DNA of 64,000 nt from Inquilinus sp. Marseille-Q2685 (lineage in GTDB: Bacteria > Pseudomonadota > Alphaproteobacteria > DSM-16000 > Inquilinaceae): assembly GCF_916619195.1 (NCBI RefSeq), contig NZ_CAKAKL010000006.1:124001-188000 (forward strand). The letters run 5' to 3'. The notes beneath the pieces are model-generated. The model was given only the letters and a program-made list of their open reading frames with translations, had not been told where the DNA came from and did no database searches. Each line of letters begins with the position of its first letter. Position 1 is the first letter of the stretch. The position numbers and the translations under genes were made by a program. This document shows positions 45,400-55,073 of the stretch, piece by piece.

Positions 45400-46950
45400 C
45401 TAGTCCGGCAGCGTCACCGGCGTCGCCGCGGCCAGGGGACGGCGCAGCCGGTCGGGGTCGTCGTAGCGCCACAGCGGGATGCCGGCGCAGCGCTCCACCC
45501 GGTCCGGCATGCCGTAGCGGGCGACCACGGCGCGGGCGTTCAGCCCGTCCATCAGGATGAAGCCGAAGGGCGGCGCGCCGGCGCCGCCGGCCCAGTCCCG
45601 CCGGGCCCAGCCCTCATTGATGATCCAGTGATACGGGGCGCCGTTGCGCGCCACCTGGGCGATCTGGACCCGGCGGCCGGAATGCAGCACCAGCGGCTTG
45701 GCCCACCAGTAGCCGGCGAGGCCGGCGGCCGAACCCTGGAAGCAGGCCAGCGTCCGCGGCGGCTCGATCCCCGCCGCCAGCTGGGCCGGCGGGGCCCGGA
45801 GCGCGGCGGCGCCCGCCAGCACCATGGCCGAGGCCGCCCCCACTGGCCAGGCCGGCACCCGAAGCCGGTCGGCGGCGAGATGGGCGAGCCAGAGCGCGGT
45901 CAGGAACAGCCAGGGCTGGAAGTAGCGCAGGAACGAATCGTCGCGGAAGATGCCGAACAGCACCACCGCCAGCAGCGTGGCCAGCGAGGAGGCGGCGGCG
46001 AAGACCGCGATCCGGCCCGAAGGGGCGATCTCGCGCTCTCCGGCCGCCAGACCGCGCAGCACCAGGAGGATGCGGGCCACCGGCAGCAGGGCGAAGGCGA
46101 TCAGGCCGAGATTGACCGCCGTCTCCGCCGCATCGGCGCGCCAGAGCACGCCGCCGAGGCGGAACAGGCCGTAGCCGATGCCGAGGTCGAGCTGGGCGCG
46201 ATAGATCCCGTTCAGCGGGTTGACCCAGCCCTGCAGAAGGTAGGCGGCCAACGCCGCACCACCCACCGCGACCGCAGCAGCCAGGGCCGCGCCGCGGGTG
46301 CGCGGCACCAGGGCGCAGAGCAGCGAGAGCGCCACGGCCGGGGCGGCGGCATAAGGCAGGACAAAGCTGTCCGACAGCACCCCGGCCAGGATCAGGGCGG
46401 CCAGCCCCGCCAGCGGCCATGGGCCCGGCCGGTCGAGCTGGCGCATCACCAGCAGCAGCACCGCGGCCGCGATCAGGACGGCGCCGAAATGGAAGGTGAC
46501 GACGAAAGGATAGACCAGCCAGTTCAGGGCGTAGAAGCCGGCCAGGCCCCAGCCGAAGGCGAAGAGCAGTGCCACCACCATCGCCAGAGCCGCCACGGCC
46601 ATGGCGACAGAGCGGCCGCCGGCGGCGCGATGCACCGCGGCGCCGAGCATCAGGTAGAGGCCGAACTGCAGCGCCGCGGCGAGCGGCAGGGCCCGGCGGA
46701 AATCGCCGGCGGCGAGGTCGGCCAAGCCGTAGACCGCCATGTCCGGGAAGACATAGGGGCCAGGCGTCAGGTGCCAGCCGCGCAGGGCATCCAGGCCGCG
46801 ATGCAGGTCGTCGAACAGCGCCGGCAGGTAGAGGACATCGGCATTGCCGACCGGCCCGGCGGCACCGGGCAGGCGCAGCACCAGCGCCGTGGCCAGCAGC
46901 GACAGGCCGGCGACGGCGACGAGAAGCAGAATTAGGCGAAGGCCGCGCAA
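45400..46950 (-). CDS. Polytopic membrane protein, possible GT-C glycosyltransferase-like
   Basis: A 516-residue protein with about ten hydrophobic helices (for example LLLVAVAGLSLLATALVL, FGAVLIAAAVLLLVM). The C-terminal 120 residues are soluble. This general layout occurs in GT-C glycosyltransferase-like proteins, but I see no DD/DE motif that confirms it, and I do not recognise the family. The start is a TTG at 46950, eight bases after plsC; a downstream start is possible. It is probably cotranscribed behind plsC. Confidence 0.6.
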   Translation of the reverse strand: MRGLRLILLLVAVAGLSLLATALVLRLPGAAGPVGNADVLYLPALFDDLHRGLDALRGWHLTPGPYVFPDMAVYGLADLAAGDFRRALPLAAALQFGLYLMLGAAVHRAAGGRSVAMAVAALAMVVALLFAFGWGLAGFYALNWLVYPFVVTFHFGAVLIAAAVLLLVMRQLDRPGPWPLAGLAALILAGVLSDSFVLPYAAAPAVALSLLCALVPRTRGAALAAAVAVGGAALAAYLLQGWVNPLNGIYRAQLDLGIGYGLFRLGGVLWRADAAETAVNLGLIAFALLPVARILLVLRGLAAGEREIAPSGRIAVFAAASSLATLLAVVLFGIFRDDSFLRYFQPWLFLTALWLAHLAADRLRVPAWPVGAASAMVLAGAAALRAPPAQLAAGIEPPRTLACFQGSAAGLAGYWWAKPLVLHSGRRVQIAQVARNGAPYHWIINEGWARRDWAGGAGAPPFGFILMDGLNARAVVARYGMPDRVERCAGIPLWRYDDPDRLRRPLAAATPVTLPD

Positions 46951-46957
46951 CCCGCGG

Positions 46958-47713
46958 TCAGACAGTCGCCGTCGCCTTGGCCGGGCGCGGCGTCGGCGGC
47001 CCGCCGGCTGCGACCGACAGGCGCTCGGACGCCGTCTCCAGCTCGTCCTCCAGCCGCCGCATCATCTCTTCGCGCGGCAGGCCGGGCGGGATCGGCGGCA
47101 GGAACTCGACCGTGATCGTGCCGGGGCGCTTGCGGAAGGCGCGGCGGCCCCAGAACACGCCGGAGTTCAGCGCCATCGGCACCACCGGCACGCCCAGCCC
47201 CTCATAGAGTGCGCCGACGCCGATGCGGTAGGGCCGCCAGGTGCCGGGGGCGGTCCGGGTGCCCTGCGGGAAGATCGCGATCGGCCGGCCTTCCGCCACG
47301 CGGACCTTGGCGTGGTCGATCATGCTGCGGATCGCCCGGCTGCCGGCGCCGCGGTCGACCGGGATCATGCCGGTCTTCAGCAGGTACTTGCCCCAGACCG
47401 GCACCTTCAGCAGCTCGGACTTCAGCACGATCGCCGGGTCGGGCAGCAGCAGGTGCAGCTTCAGCGTCTCCCAGGCCGACTGGTGCTTGGCGGCGACGAT
47501 GCAGGCGCCGTCCGGCAGGTTCTCGCGCCCGACCACGCGGTAGTCGATGCCGAGGATGGTCTTCTCCAGCCAGTACGTCACCCGCAGCCAGACGAAGATC
47601 CAGGCCATCATCGTGCGGTGCGACAGCAGCATGGACGGCAGCAGCGCGAAGCAGCAGACCGTGGTCCAGCCGTAGAACAGCAGGGTGTAGAGGGCCGAGC
47701 GCAGGATGACCAT
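46958..47713 (-). CDS. plsC: 1-acyl-sn-glycerol-3-phosphate acyltransferase
   Basis: A 251-residue PlsC-type acyltransferase that makes phosphatidic acid at the inner membrane. An N-terminal hydrophobic helix precedes the conserved blocks: CIVAAKHQSAWET (a variant of the HX4D motif with Glu), KYLLKTGMIPVDRG, and AIFPQGTRT. The FPQGTR block and VPVVPMALNSG are diagnostic. It lies six bases after the DUF218 gene and eight bases before the next gene. Confidence 0.92.
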   Translation of the reverse strand: MVILRSALYTLLFYGWTTVCCFALLPSMLLSHRTMMAWIFVWLRVTYWLEKTILGIDYRVVGRENLPDGACIVAAKHQSAWETLKLHLLLPDPAIVLKSELLKVPVWGKYLLKTGMIPVDRGAGSRAIRSMIDHAKVRVAEGRPIAIFPQGTRTAPGTWRPYRIGVGALYEGLGVPVVPMALNSGVFWGRRAFRKRPGTITVEFLPPIPPGLPREEMMRRLEDELETASERLSVAAGGPPTPRPAKATATV

Positions 47714-47719
47714 GACGCC

Positions 47720-48343
47720 CTATATCCTGCCGAGGGTGACACGCGCCAGCGCAACCAGGAATTTGTTGTATTCGGAGACGATCAGCCGCGCCGTGCCGGG
47801 CCAGGCCCACCAGCGGTCGAGATGCACCGTGCCCGGATCGACCGGCTGGCGCTTGATCTCGATGTCCGGCATCGCGGCCCGGAACTCCAGCATGCTGCGC
47901 GGCATGTGGTAGTTCGAGGTGACGAGGCGCAGGCTGCGGAAGCCATGCGCCCGCATCCAGGCCGCCGCCTCCCGCGCGTTGCCGATGGTGTCACTGGCGG
48001 CGTAGCCGAGATCGACGCAGCAGCGCAGCGAATCGTCGGTCGGCGACAAGGCGAACAGCTCCTCCAGCCTGACGTCGCGGTGCACGCCGCTGACCAGCAG
48101 CCGCTCGGCCGTGCCGCGCGCCAGCAGGTCGAGCCCGGCGCGCAGCCTCTCGCTGCCGCCGGTCAGCACCACGATGGCGTCGGTGTGGTCGGGGTCGACC
48201 TCGCCGCCGCGCCCGGCCTGGGCCACGAACCAGGCCAGGCCCAGCCCCCAGGCCGCCGCCAGCACGACCAGCAGCAGCAGCGCCCGGCGCAGGCGGCGGC
48301 GCCAGGGCCGGGGCTTCGGAGGAGGATCGACGGTGCTCGACAT
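47720..48343 (-). CDS. DUF218 (YdcF-like) membrane protein
   Basis: A 207-residue protein with one N-terminal membrane helix (ALLLLVVLAAAWGLGLAWFV) and a DUF218 domain: DAIVVLTGGSERL, AERLLVSGVH, GNAREAAAWMRAHGFRSLRLVTSNYHMPRS. The SNYHMPRS end is conserved. In alphaproteobacteria this gene often sits behind ftsE and ftsX, which are absent here. It is followed by plsC six bases later. A second DUF218 protein (28067-29128) is a distant paralogue. Confidence 0.9.
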   Translation of the reverse strand: MSSTVDPPPKPRPWRRRLRRALLLLVVLAAAWGLGLAWFVAQAGRGGEVDPDHTDAIVVLTGGSERLRAGLDLLARGTAERLLVSGVHRDVRLEELFALSPTDDSLRCCVDLGYAASDTIGNAREAAAWMRAHGFRSLRLVTSNYHMPRSMLEFRAAMPDIEIKRQPVDPGTVHLDRWWAWPGTARLIVSEYNKFLVALARVTLGRI

Positions 48344-48536
48344 GAACGGACTGCTGTTGCGCCGCGGCCGCAGTCACGGCGCCCGGACAGGAAAGGGGCG
48401 GATCGTGGCAAGATTATGCGGCCGCGTCACGGCCCCGGAGCGACGCCGGCCGGCGGGATTCGCAACCCGTTCACACCGTTCATAAAATCGCCGCAGATGA
48501 TATAGGCAGCGGCACGGCGGCATGCGATAAGGCGCC

Positions 48537-49247
48537 ATGATCGTCACCTGCCCCAGCTGTTCGACCCGTTACCTCGTCGATCCGGCGGCGATCGGCCCCG
48601 ACGGCCGGCGCGTCAAATGCGCCCGCTGCGGCCATGTGTGGCGCGAATCGGCGGTCGAGCCGGTGCCGGCGGCGGCGCCGGTCGAGCCGCAGCCGGTGCT
48701 GGTCGGCCCGGCGGCGCAGGCGGCGACACCGAGCCCGGCCGCGGGGCACATCACCAACCTGCCGGTGGTGATCGCGCCGCGCCGACGCGACGGGCCGGCG
48801 GTCGGCCTGGCGCTGGCGGTGCTGCTGGTCGGCGGCCTGGCCGGGGTGGGCTATTTCGCACGCGACTCGATCGTCCGCTTCTGGCCGCCGGCGATCCGCC
48901 TCTACGACACCCTCGGCGTGCCGGTGGCGCAGCCGGTCGAGACCGGCGCGCTGGGCCGCGGCCTGGTGCTGCAGGGGCTGGAGGTGCGGCGCGTCGCCGG
49001 CACCGGCGTCGAGCAGGTGGTGGTCACCGGCCGGGTCGAGAACCGGGCCCTGGTGACCCGCCCGGTGCCGCCGATCGAGGTGCGCCTGCTGGACGCCAGC
49101 CGCACCGTGGTGGCGCGCACGCCGCTGCTGGTGACGACCGAATCGCTGGCGCCGGACCAGTCGGTGCAGGTGGCGGCGACGGTCGAGACCCTGCCCGACG
49201 CCGCCACCCGGCTGGAGATCGGCGCGCAGACCGGCGCCGCGCCGTAG
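48537..49247 (+). CDS. MJ0042-type zinc-ribbon protein
   Basis: A 236-residue protein. The N-terminal 36 residues are an MJ0042 zinc ribbon with CPSC and CARC pairs (VTCPSCSTRYLVDP, VKCARCGHVW). A Pro/Ala-rich linker leads to one membrane helix (VGLALAVLLVGGLAGVGYFA) and a periplasmic beta-rich domain of the DUF3426 type (VVVTGRVENRA, VRLLDASRTVVA). The role is unknown. It is divergent from the DUF218-plsC group. Confidence 0.88.
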   Translation: MIVTCPSCSTRYLVDPAAIGPDGRRVKCARCGHVWRESAVEPVPAAAPVEPQPVLVGPAAQAATPSPAAGHITNLPVVIAPRRRDGPAVGLALAVLLVGGLAGVGYFARDSIVRFWPPAIRLYDTLGVPVAQPVETGALGRGLVLQGLEVRRVAGTGVEQVVVTGRVENRALVTRPVPPIEVRLLDASRTVVARTPLLVTTESLAPDQSVQVAATVETLPDAATRLEIGAQTGAAP

Positions 49248-49249
49248 CC

Positions 49250-50206
49250 CTACGCTCTCACCTCCTGGCGCAGGAATATGAGATACGCCAGGACGAACAG
49301 CACGATCACCGCCGCGCTCAGCGCCGTGAATTGCGGCCAGACCAGGAGGAAGCTCTGCCCCGCCGGCAACGGCGCGCCGATCAGGGCGCCGTCGAGGTCG
49401 CTGTACAGCACCGGGCCGAGCGTCCGGGTGGCGGGGTTGAGCAGCGCCACCGCGATCTCGGCGAACAGGCCGTTGGGCGAGATCCGCGACAGCGCCTGGG
49501 CGGTCTGGAGGTGATCGATGTTCGGGCCCATCGGCCCCATCATCGGGCCCGAGACCAGATCGGCGATCATCGAGGTGACCGGCGCCCAGAACATGCCGAC
49601 CACCAGCCAGACCGCAAGCGCCGACAGGGCCGCCGTGGCCGGCGACCGGCACAGGGTGGAGAACAGCAGCCCGACCGCCAGCCACACGCCGCCGAAGGCG
49701 AGGGTGGCGAGGAGGAACCCGGCCATGCGCACGATCTCCTCCGTGCTCGGCGGCAGGCCCAGCAGCAGGATGCCGAGGCCGATCACCGCCAGCCACAGCG
49801 CCACCAGCGCGACCGCCAGGGTCAGCAGCGCCGCCGCGAACTTGCCGAAGATCAGCCCGTCCCGGTAGATCGGCTGGGACAGGAGGCGGCCGAGCGTGCG
49901 CCGGCTGAACTCGCCGTTCACCGTGTCGAAGGACAGGGCGATCGCCACCAGCGGCACCAGGAACCCCAGGATGGCGACGAAGGACGGCAGCGGCGCCTGC
50001 GACAGCGTGAACAGGTTGAGGAACAGGAACGGGTCCTGGCCGACCGTGTCGCGGATCGAGCGCAGCGCCGCGTAGGTGGCGCCGAGCGCGGTCAGGAACA
50101 CCAGCGCCTCGAGCAGGCGCATGCGCACGCTGGTCAGGTGGTCGGCCGTCTCCTTCGCCAGCACCGTGCCGACGCCGGCCCAGGGGGAGCCTTCACGCCG
50201 CGACAT
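49250..50206 (-). CDS. ABC-2 type transporter permease (NosY-like)
   Basis: A 318-residue ABC-2 permease with six or so hydrophobic helices. The start [50 protein letters not shown] and [20 protein letters not shown] resemble NosY and related maturation or export permeases. It overlaps the ATPase gene at 50193-50206, so the two are translated together. The substrate is unknown. Confidence 0.85.
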   Translation of the reverse strand: MSRREGSPWAGVGTVLAKETADHLTSVRMRLLEALVFLTALGATYAALRSIRDTVGQDPFLFLNLFTLSQAPLPSFVAILGFLVPLVAIALSFDTVNGEFSRRTLGRLLSQPIYRDGLIFGKFAAALLTLAVALVALWLAVIGLGILLLGLPPSTEEIVRMAGFLLATLAFGGVWLAVGLLFSTLCRSPATAALSALAVWLVVGMFWAPVTSMIADLVSGPMMGPMGPNIDHLQTAQALSRISPNGLFAEIAVALLNPATRTLGPVLYSDLDGALIGAPLPAGQSFLLVWPQFTALSAAVIVLFVLAYLIFLRQEVRA

Positions 50207-51137
50207 CTCTCGCCTCCTCGAAGGTGCGCCGATAGATCTCGGCCAGGCTGGGCTCGGCCAGGCCGAGCCGCTGCAGCGTGCCGCGGGCGCCGAGCACAGC
50301 AGCGGCCACGGCGTTGCGGATGTCTGACCGGGCCTGGACGCGCCACCGGCCGGCTTCGACCGGCAGCACCGCCTGCACCTCCGGCACCGTGCGCAGCAGC
50401 GCCTCGGCCCCCGGCAGGTCGGTGGCGACGTCGATCACCCAGCCGCCGCCCAGCACCTGCGCCGCCAGGTCACGCACCGTGCCGGACAGCACGATCCGGC
50501 CCTGGTGGAACAGGGCGACGCGGTCGCAGACGCTCTGCACCTGGTCGAGATGGTGCGAGGACAGGAGAACAGTGATGCCGGCCTCCCGCAGTCCGCGGAT
50601 CATCGCCAGGAATTCGAGCGTTGCATGCGGGTCCAGCGCCGCCGTCGGCTCGTCCAGGATCGCGATCTGCGCCCGCTTCATCAGGATCTCGGCCAGGCCG
50701 AGCCGCTGGCGCATGCCGCGGGAGAAGGTGGCGACCCGGCGGTCGGCGTGCTCGGTCAGGTCGACCCGGGCCAGCGCGTCGTCGATCCGGCCGCGGATCT
50801 CCGACCGCGGGATGCCGGCGAGGCGTGCGGTGTAGACCAGGTTGGTCGCCGCCGACAGCCCGTCATAGAAGCCGACAGCGTCGGGCAGGTAGCCGACGGC
50901 GCGCTTGACCGACAGCGGGTCGCGCATCGGGTCGCGGCCCAGCACCCGGGCCTCGCCATGCGAGGCCTCGGTCAGGCCCAGCAGCATCAGGATGGTCGTG
51001 GTCTTGCCCGAGCCGTTGGGGCCGAGCAGGCCGACGATCTCGCCGCGCCGGACCTCGAGGTCGATGCCGGCGACGGCGACGCGGCTGCCGTAGCGCTTGA
51101 CCAGCTGCCGCGTGGACAGGACGATATCCTCCGCCAT
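50193..51137 (-). CDS. ABC transporter ATP-binding protein (NosF/CcmA-like)
   Basis: A 314-residue ATPase. Walker A is [11 protein letters not shown] (residues 38-47), the signature motif is [13 protein letters not shown], and Walker B is [13 protein letters not shown], followed by the switch His in [11 protein letters not shown]. The C-terminal 80 residues resemble the extension of CcmA-type ATPases ([13 protein letters not shown] and later). It energises the neighbouring permease and lies nine bases downstream of the NEW3-type surface protein gene. Confidence 0.93.
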   Translation of the reverse strand: MAEDIVLSTRQLVKRYGSRVAVAGIDLEVRRGEIVGLLGPNGSGKTTTILMLLGLTEASHGEARVLGRDPMRDPLSVKRAVGYLPDAVGFYDGLSAATNLVYTARLAGIPRSEIRGRIDDALARVDLTEHADRRVATFSRGMRQRLGLAEILMKRAQIAILDEPTAALDPHATLEFLAMIRGLREAGITVLLSSHHLDQVQSVCDRVALFHQGRIVLSGTVRDLAAQVLGGGWVIDVATDLPGAEALLRTVPEVQAVLPVEAGRWRVQARSDIRNAVAAAVLGARGTLQRLGLAEPSLAEIYRRTFEEARDVAA

Positions 51138-51145
51138 GGCTGGCC

Positions 51146-52318
51146 TTACCGGCGGCCGAAGCGGACGACCGTGGCGACCACGATCAGCACCGCGACGGCG
51201 ATGATGGCGAGGCCGATCAGCCCCCAGCGGGTCGAGGTCTCGACCGTGATGCGGTAGTCGGCCGAGGCCGAGGCGGCGGGCTTGCCGCTGGCCCGGAAGG
51301 TCGCCTGGTAATCGCCGGCGATCGCCTTCGCCGCCGGCGAGACCACGGCCTGCACCGGCTGCGACGCGCCGGCGGCCAGCGACGGGATGCTCTTCGGCTC
51401 GAACTCGATCTTCCAGCCGGCGGGCGGCGAGGCCGACAGGTCGATGTCCTGCGCCGCCTCGCTGCCGCCGTTGCGCAGCACCAGGTTGAAGGTGGTGCTT
51501 TCGCCCGCGGTGGCGTCGCCGCTGAGCCGCCCGTCGTCGCCGACCAGGGACAGGCGCGGCTGGCCGGTGATGGTGGCGGCGAGGTTCAGCTGGGCCGAGG
51601 CGCCGTCGCCGTTGAAGCCGACATTGATCGGGTAGTTGCCGGCGGCGGCGTCGCGCGGCGGCGTGACCGAGAGCTGGACGTCCTTGCTCTTGCCCGCCTG
51701 GATCGGGATCGCGGTGATCTGCTGGCTGCCATAGGCCTCGGTGAATGAGGTCTCGAAGCCTTGCGGCGCGTCGGCCTGCAGGCTGACGGTGCTGTCGCGG
51801 CCGCTGTCGTTGGCGATGGTGATGCGGTACTGGAAGGCCGAGGTGGCGGTGCCGCGCAGGGCCGGCAGCTGGGTGGTGGCGGTCAGCTTGGCCGGCAGTT
51901 GCTCGCCGACGGTGACGGCCAGCGCCAGGATCAGCGGGTCGCCCTCGCCCGCCCCCTTCACGGTGATCGGGTAGGTGCCGGGCCTGGCGTCGGCCGCGGG
52001 CTCGAGCTTGAGCTGCAGCGGCACCTCGGTGTCCGGCACGGCGGTGGCGGCCGCGACCGGCTGGCCGCCGCCCAGCACCGTCGCCTTCCAGCCGGCGGGC
52101 AGGCCGTCGACCGACAGCGGGATGGCCTGCGGCGGCCGGCCGTAATCGTGCAGCGACAGGTCGATGGTCGTCGCCTCTCCCGCCCGCACGGTGAAGGCGG
52201 GGTAGCGCGTGGTCAGGAAAATGCCGGAGACGGCCGGCTTGGCCGTCTCCTGGGCCAAAGCGGGACCGGCCAGTCCGGTCAGCAGCAACAGGACGGCGAA
52301 GGTAGCGGGAAGACGCAT
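51146..52318 (-). CDS. Exported NEW3-domain membrane protein
   Basis: A 390-residue protein with a signal peptide (ending GPALAQE near residue 24), a beta-rich body with at least two NEW3-type segments ([65 protein letters not shown]) and a single C-terminal membrane helix ([20 protein letters not shown]). Relatives labelled COG1470 sit beside ABC-2 transporters. The role may be assembling or guiding an exported substrate. It is the first gene of the three-gene ABC operon. Confidence 0.82.
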   Translation of the reverse strand: MRLPATFAVLLLLTGLAGPALAQETAKPAVSGIFLTTRYPAFTVRAGEATTIDLSLHDYGRPPQAIPLSVDGLPAGWKATVLGGGQPVAAATAVPDTEVPLQLKLEPAADARPGTYPITVKGAGEGDPLILALAVTVGEQLPAKLTATTQLPALRGTATSAFQYRITIANDSGRDSTVSLQADAPQGFETSFTEAYGSQQITAIPIQAGKSKDVQLSVTPPRDAAAGNYPINVGFNGDGASAQLNLAATITGQPRLSLVGDDGRLSGDATAGESTTFNLVLRNGGSEAAQDIDLSASPPAGWKIEFEPKSIPSLAAGASQPVQAVVSPAAKAIAGDYQATFRASGKPAASASADYRITVETSTRWGLIGLAIIAVAVLIVVATVVRFGRR

Positions 52319-52559
52319 CGATGAAGCTCCGCGAGAGATCTCGTCACCACGAGAAGGCGTCTCGTCGGCATCGCCGGCCCGGCGCGCTTGCGGCCGCGTC
52401 GGGCCGGGATCGGACCGAGGCGGAAAGATGGTTACGCCGCGGATTCTGTCGGCGATCTTTCCGAAAGATTAAACCGCGGTAAGCGACGGAACCTCCGCCG
52501 AACGAGCCGATCCGGGCCCTCGCCCCGACGCGGAGAAACCGGTGGATCATCACCATCGC

Positions 52560-52575
52560 TTTCACAGCAGTGAAA
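52560..52575. promoter_or_regulatory. Palindrome TTTCAC-AGCA-GTGAAA, candidate operator 1
   Basis: Perfect 6-bp inverted arms with a 4-base spacer, 184 bases upstream of the importer ATPase start. The same arrangement recurs at 52718-52733. The most likely ligand is the XRE-cupin regulator at the end of the operon, by inference only. Confidence 0.5.
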
Positions 52576-52717
52576 CAGGCGAGATCGAGCGATTCCGGCA
52601 GCGAACCTGGCCGGCGATCCGACCGGAGCGCAGGATCGGCTGTTTCTCTGGCATCCCGGACCGTAGGGCTTCGACCGGAACAGGCTTGACAGCCGCCGCC
52701 CGCTGCCCGCAGGCTGA

Positions 52718-52733
52718 TTTCACAAGAATGAAA
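52718..52733. promoter_or_regulatory. Palindrome TTTCAC-AAGA-ATGAAA, candidate operator 2
   Basis: The same TTTCAC half and 4-base spacer as the upstream site, with one mismatch in the second half (ATGAAA for GTGAAA). It ends 25 bases before the first gene's start, a position consistent with repression. Confidence 0.5.
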
Positions 52734-52758
52734 ATCTTCCCGACAGGGGGCGAGGTCG

Positions 52759-53907
52759 ATGCTGATGCGGGCCACCCGATCGCAGGCGCCATCCTCCCAG
52801 GCCGCGCCGGGGGCGCACGGCCTGGTGCTGACCCGGCTGTCTCGCCGCTACGGCCCGGTCCGCGCCGTCGACGACGTGTCGCTGGACATCCCGGGCGGCG
52901 AGTTCCTGACGCTGCTCGGCCCCTCCGGCTCCGGCAAGACCACGCTGCTGATGATGATCGCCGGCTTCGTCGCGCCCAGCGCCGGCCGGATCGCGGTCGA
53001 CGACCGCGACGTCACCGCCGTGCCGCCGGAGAAGCGGAACTTCGGCATGGTGTTCCAGGGCTATGCCCTGTTTCCGCACATGACCGTGGCCGAGAACATC
53101 GCTTATCCGCTCAAGGTGCGCGGCGTGAAGCGGGCGGAGATCGCCGCCAGGGTCGCCGGCGCCGTCGCCCGGGTGCGGCTGGACGGCTTCGACGACCGGT
53201 ACCCCCGGCAGCTCTCCGGCGGCCAGCAGCAGCGCGTCGCCGTGGCCCGGGCCCTGGTGTTCGACCCCGGCATCGTGCTGTTCGACGAGCCGCTGGGCGC
53301 GCTCGACCGCCAGCTGCGGGCCGAGATGCAGCTGGAGCTGAAGACGCTGCACCGCGACCTGGGCGCCACCTTCATCCTGGTCACCCACGACCAGGACGAG
53401 GCGCTGTCGATGGCCGACCGGGTGGCGGTGATGAATCGCGGCCGGCTGGTCCAGGCCGGCGCGCCGGACGAGCTGTACGAACGGCCGCGCACCCGCTTCG
53501 TCGCCGAGTTCCTGGGCAAGAGCAATTGCATCGCCGGCCGCATCGCCGGGCGCGACGGCGGGCTGATCCGGCTCGAGACCGGCGGCGCCGCGGTGCTGCA
53601 TCGCGGTGCCTCGGCGCCGGCCCAGGGCCGCGGCGTGCTGCTGGCACTGCGGCCGGAGAAGCTGCGGGTCGCGGCGCAAGAGCCGCGCGACATGCCCAAC
53701 CGGGTGCGTGGGCGGGTGTTGGACATCGCCTATCTCGGCGCCACAAGGCAGGTGGTGGTCGGCACCGACGCCTTCGGCCCGCTGACCGCGACCGGCTTCG
53801 CCTGGGAGGCGGCGCCGGACCTCGGTCTCGGCGCCGCCGCCTGGGTCGGCTGGGCACCCGAGGCCACCGTTCTGATCGAAGACGAAGCCGACGACAGCTC
53901 GGCCTGA
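52759..53907 (+). CDS. ABC transporter ATP-binding protein, spermidine/putrescine type
   Basis: A 382-residue PotA-like ATPase. Walker A is LLGPSGSGKTTL (residues 53-63), the Q-loop is FQGYALFPHMTV, the signature LSGGQQQRVAVARAL, and Walker B IVLFDEPLGALDRQ. The C-terminal third is a TOBE-type regulatory domain (LALRPEKLRV). It powers import of the substrate captured by the following binding protein. Relatives transport polyamines, and many also serve opines or quaternary amines. It is the first gene of the importer-oxygenase operon. Confidence 0.93.
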   Translation: MLMRATRSQAPSSQAAPGAHGLVLTRLSRRYGPVRAVDDVSLDIPGGEFLTLLGPSGSGKTTLLMMIAGFVAPSAGRIAVDDRDVTAVPPEKRNFGMVFQGYALFPHMTVAENIAYPLKVRGVKRAEIAARVAGAVARVRLDGFDDRYPRQLSGGQQQRVAVARALVFDPGIVLFDEPLGALDRQLRAEMQLELKTLHRDLGATFILVTHDQDEALSMADRVAVMNRGRLVQAGAPDELYERPRTRFVAEFLGKSNCIAGRIAGRDGGLIRLETGGAAVLHRGASAPAQGRGVLLALRPEKLRVAAQEPRDMPNRVRGRVLDIAYLGATRQVVVGTDAFGPLTATGFAWEAAPDLGLGAAAWVGWAPEATVLIEDEADDSSA

Positions 53908-53922
53908 AACAGGGGGCAAATC

Positions 53923-55029
53923 ATGACGGCATCCCGATATCGCGCGGATCTCGCGGCCATGGCGGCGGAGCGGTTCGCGGCAGGGCATCTCGACCGGCGC
54001 GGCTTCCTGGCCGTGCTCGGCGCGCTCGGCGTCACGCCGCTGCTCGCCTCCGGCCCGGCGAAGGCCGCGGCACAGGAGGTGGTGGTGGTCAATTTCGGCG
54101 GCGACGCCGTGCCGGCCTGGGGCAAGGCCTGGGGCGACCCTTTCACCAAGGACAGCGGCCTCAAGGTCACGGTGCTGGGCGCCGAGCCGACGCCCGGCGC
54201 GATCAAGGCGATGATCGACAGCGGCAACGTGGTGTGGGACTGCACCGACGCCGACGGCTTCTACCTGCCGATCCTGAGCAAGCAGGGGCTGATCCAGCCC
54301 TACGACTATTCCAAGGTCGACAAGTCGAAGGTGCGGCCGGAATTCACCTTCGAATACGGTTGCGCCGCCTACATGTACTCGACCGTCAACGCCTTCAGCC
54401 TGGAGAAGACCGGCGGCAAGACGCCGAACGGCTTCAAGGACTACCTCAACTTCAAGGACTTCCCGGGCAAGCGCGCCATCTACAAATGGCTGGTCGGGTC
54501 GCTGGAGGCGGTGCTGCTGGGGTCGGGGGTCGAGCCGGACAAGCTGTACCCGCTCGACGTCCAGAAGGCCTTCGCCATCATCAAGGACCACCGCGACCAG
54601 TTCCTGCTGTGGGGCGGCGGGGCAGAAAGCCAGCAGCTGTTCCGCGAGGGCGAGGTGACGATGGGCCCGATCTGGTGCACCCGCGCCTCGGTGCTGGACC
54701 GGGATTCCGGCGGCAAGATCACCTGGACCTGGGACCACGGCATCGTCGCGCCGGGCGTGCTGCCGGTATTGGCGAAGAACCCGGCCGGGCCGGCGGTGTT
54801 CGACTTCATCGCCTCGACCCAGGTGCCGGAGCGGCAGGTCGAGCTGCTGAAGCTGCTCGGCAACGGCCCGGCCAACCCGGCCGCCAGCGCCGGCCTGACG
54901 CCCGAACTGCAGAAGATCGATTGCGGCTACGAGCCGAACTATCGCCGGCAGATCCCGATCGACAGCGCCTGGTATGCCGAGAACTACGACACCGTGCAGA
55001 ACGACTTCCTCGACCTGATCGCGAGCTGA
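53923..55029 (+). CDS. Periplasmic substrate-binding protein, PotD-like
   Basis: A 368-residue extracytoplasmic binding protein. An N-terminal Tat-like signal has LDRRGFLAVLGALG before a cleavage site near AKAAA, suggesting export in folded form. The mature part starts with EVVVVNFGGDAVPAWGKAW and contains DCTDADGFYLPILSKQGLI, QLFREGEVTMGPIWC and the PotD-like GFYL and FNF positions. It captures the substrate for the permeases. The binding residues for a specific ligand cannot be identified. Fifteen bases separate it from the ATPase gene; an inverted repeat follows before the permease genes. Confidence 0.88.
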   Translation: MTASRYRADLAAMAAERFAAGHLDRRGFLAVLGALGVTPLLASGPAKAAAQEVVVVNFGGDAVPAWGKAWGDPFTKDSGLKVTVLGAEPTPGAIKAMIDSGNVVWDCTDADGFYLPILSKQGLIQPYDYSKVDKSKVRPEFTFEYGCAAYMYSTVNAFSLEKTGGKTPNGFKDYLNFKDFPGKRAIYKWLVGSLEAVLLGSGVEPDKLYPLDVQKAFAIIKDHRDQFLLWGGGAESQQLFREGEVTMGPIWCTRASVLDRDSGGKITWTWDHGIVAPGVLPVLAKNPAGPAVFDFIASTQVPERQVELLKLLGNGPANPAASAGLTPELQKIDCGYEPNYRRQIPIDSAWYAENYDTVQNDFLDLIAS

Positions 55030-55073
55030 GGGATGGTGGCGCCGGCCTTTGAGATCGCCTCCTCAGCCCTTCT

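Larger units (their letters stand above)
52319..52758. other. 440-base intergenic region between the divergent ABC operons
   Basis: No convincing gene was found here; short frames have atypical composition. It holds two 16-base palindromic sites (52560-52575 and 52718-52733) toward the polyamine-type operon and an AT-richer patch at 52440-52490. It should contain promoters for the divergent minus-strand NEW3 operon and plus-strand importer operon. A TTGACA lies at 52685-52690, but no convincing -10 partner was seen. Confidence 0.6.

Noticed and set aside
52344-52775. Open frames in the intergenic region before the importer operon
   Set aside because: They lack a ribosome-binding site and any recognisable domain and run through the candidate operators.
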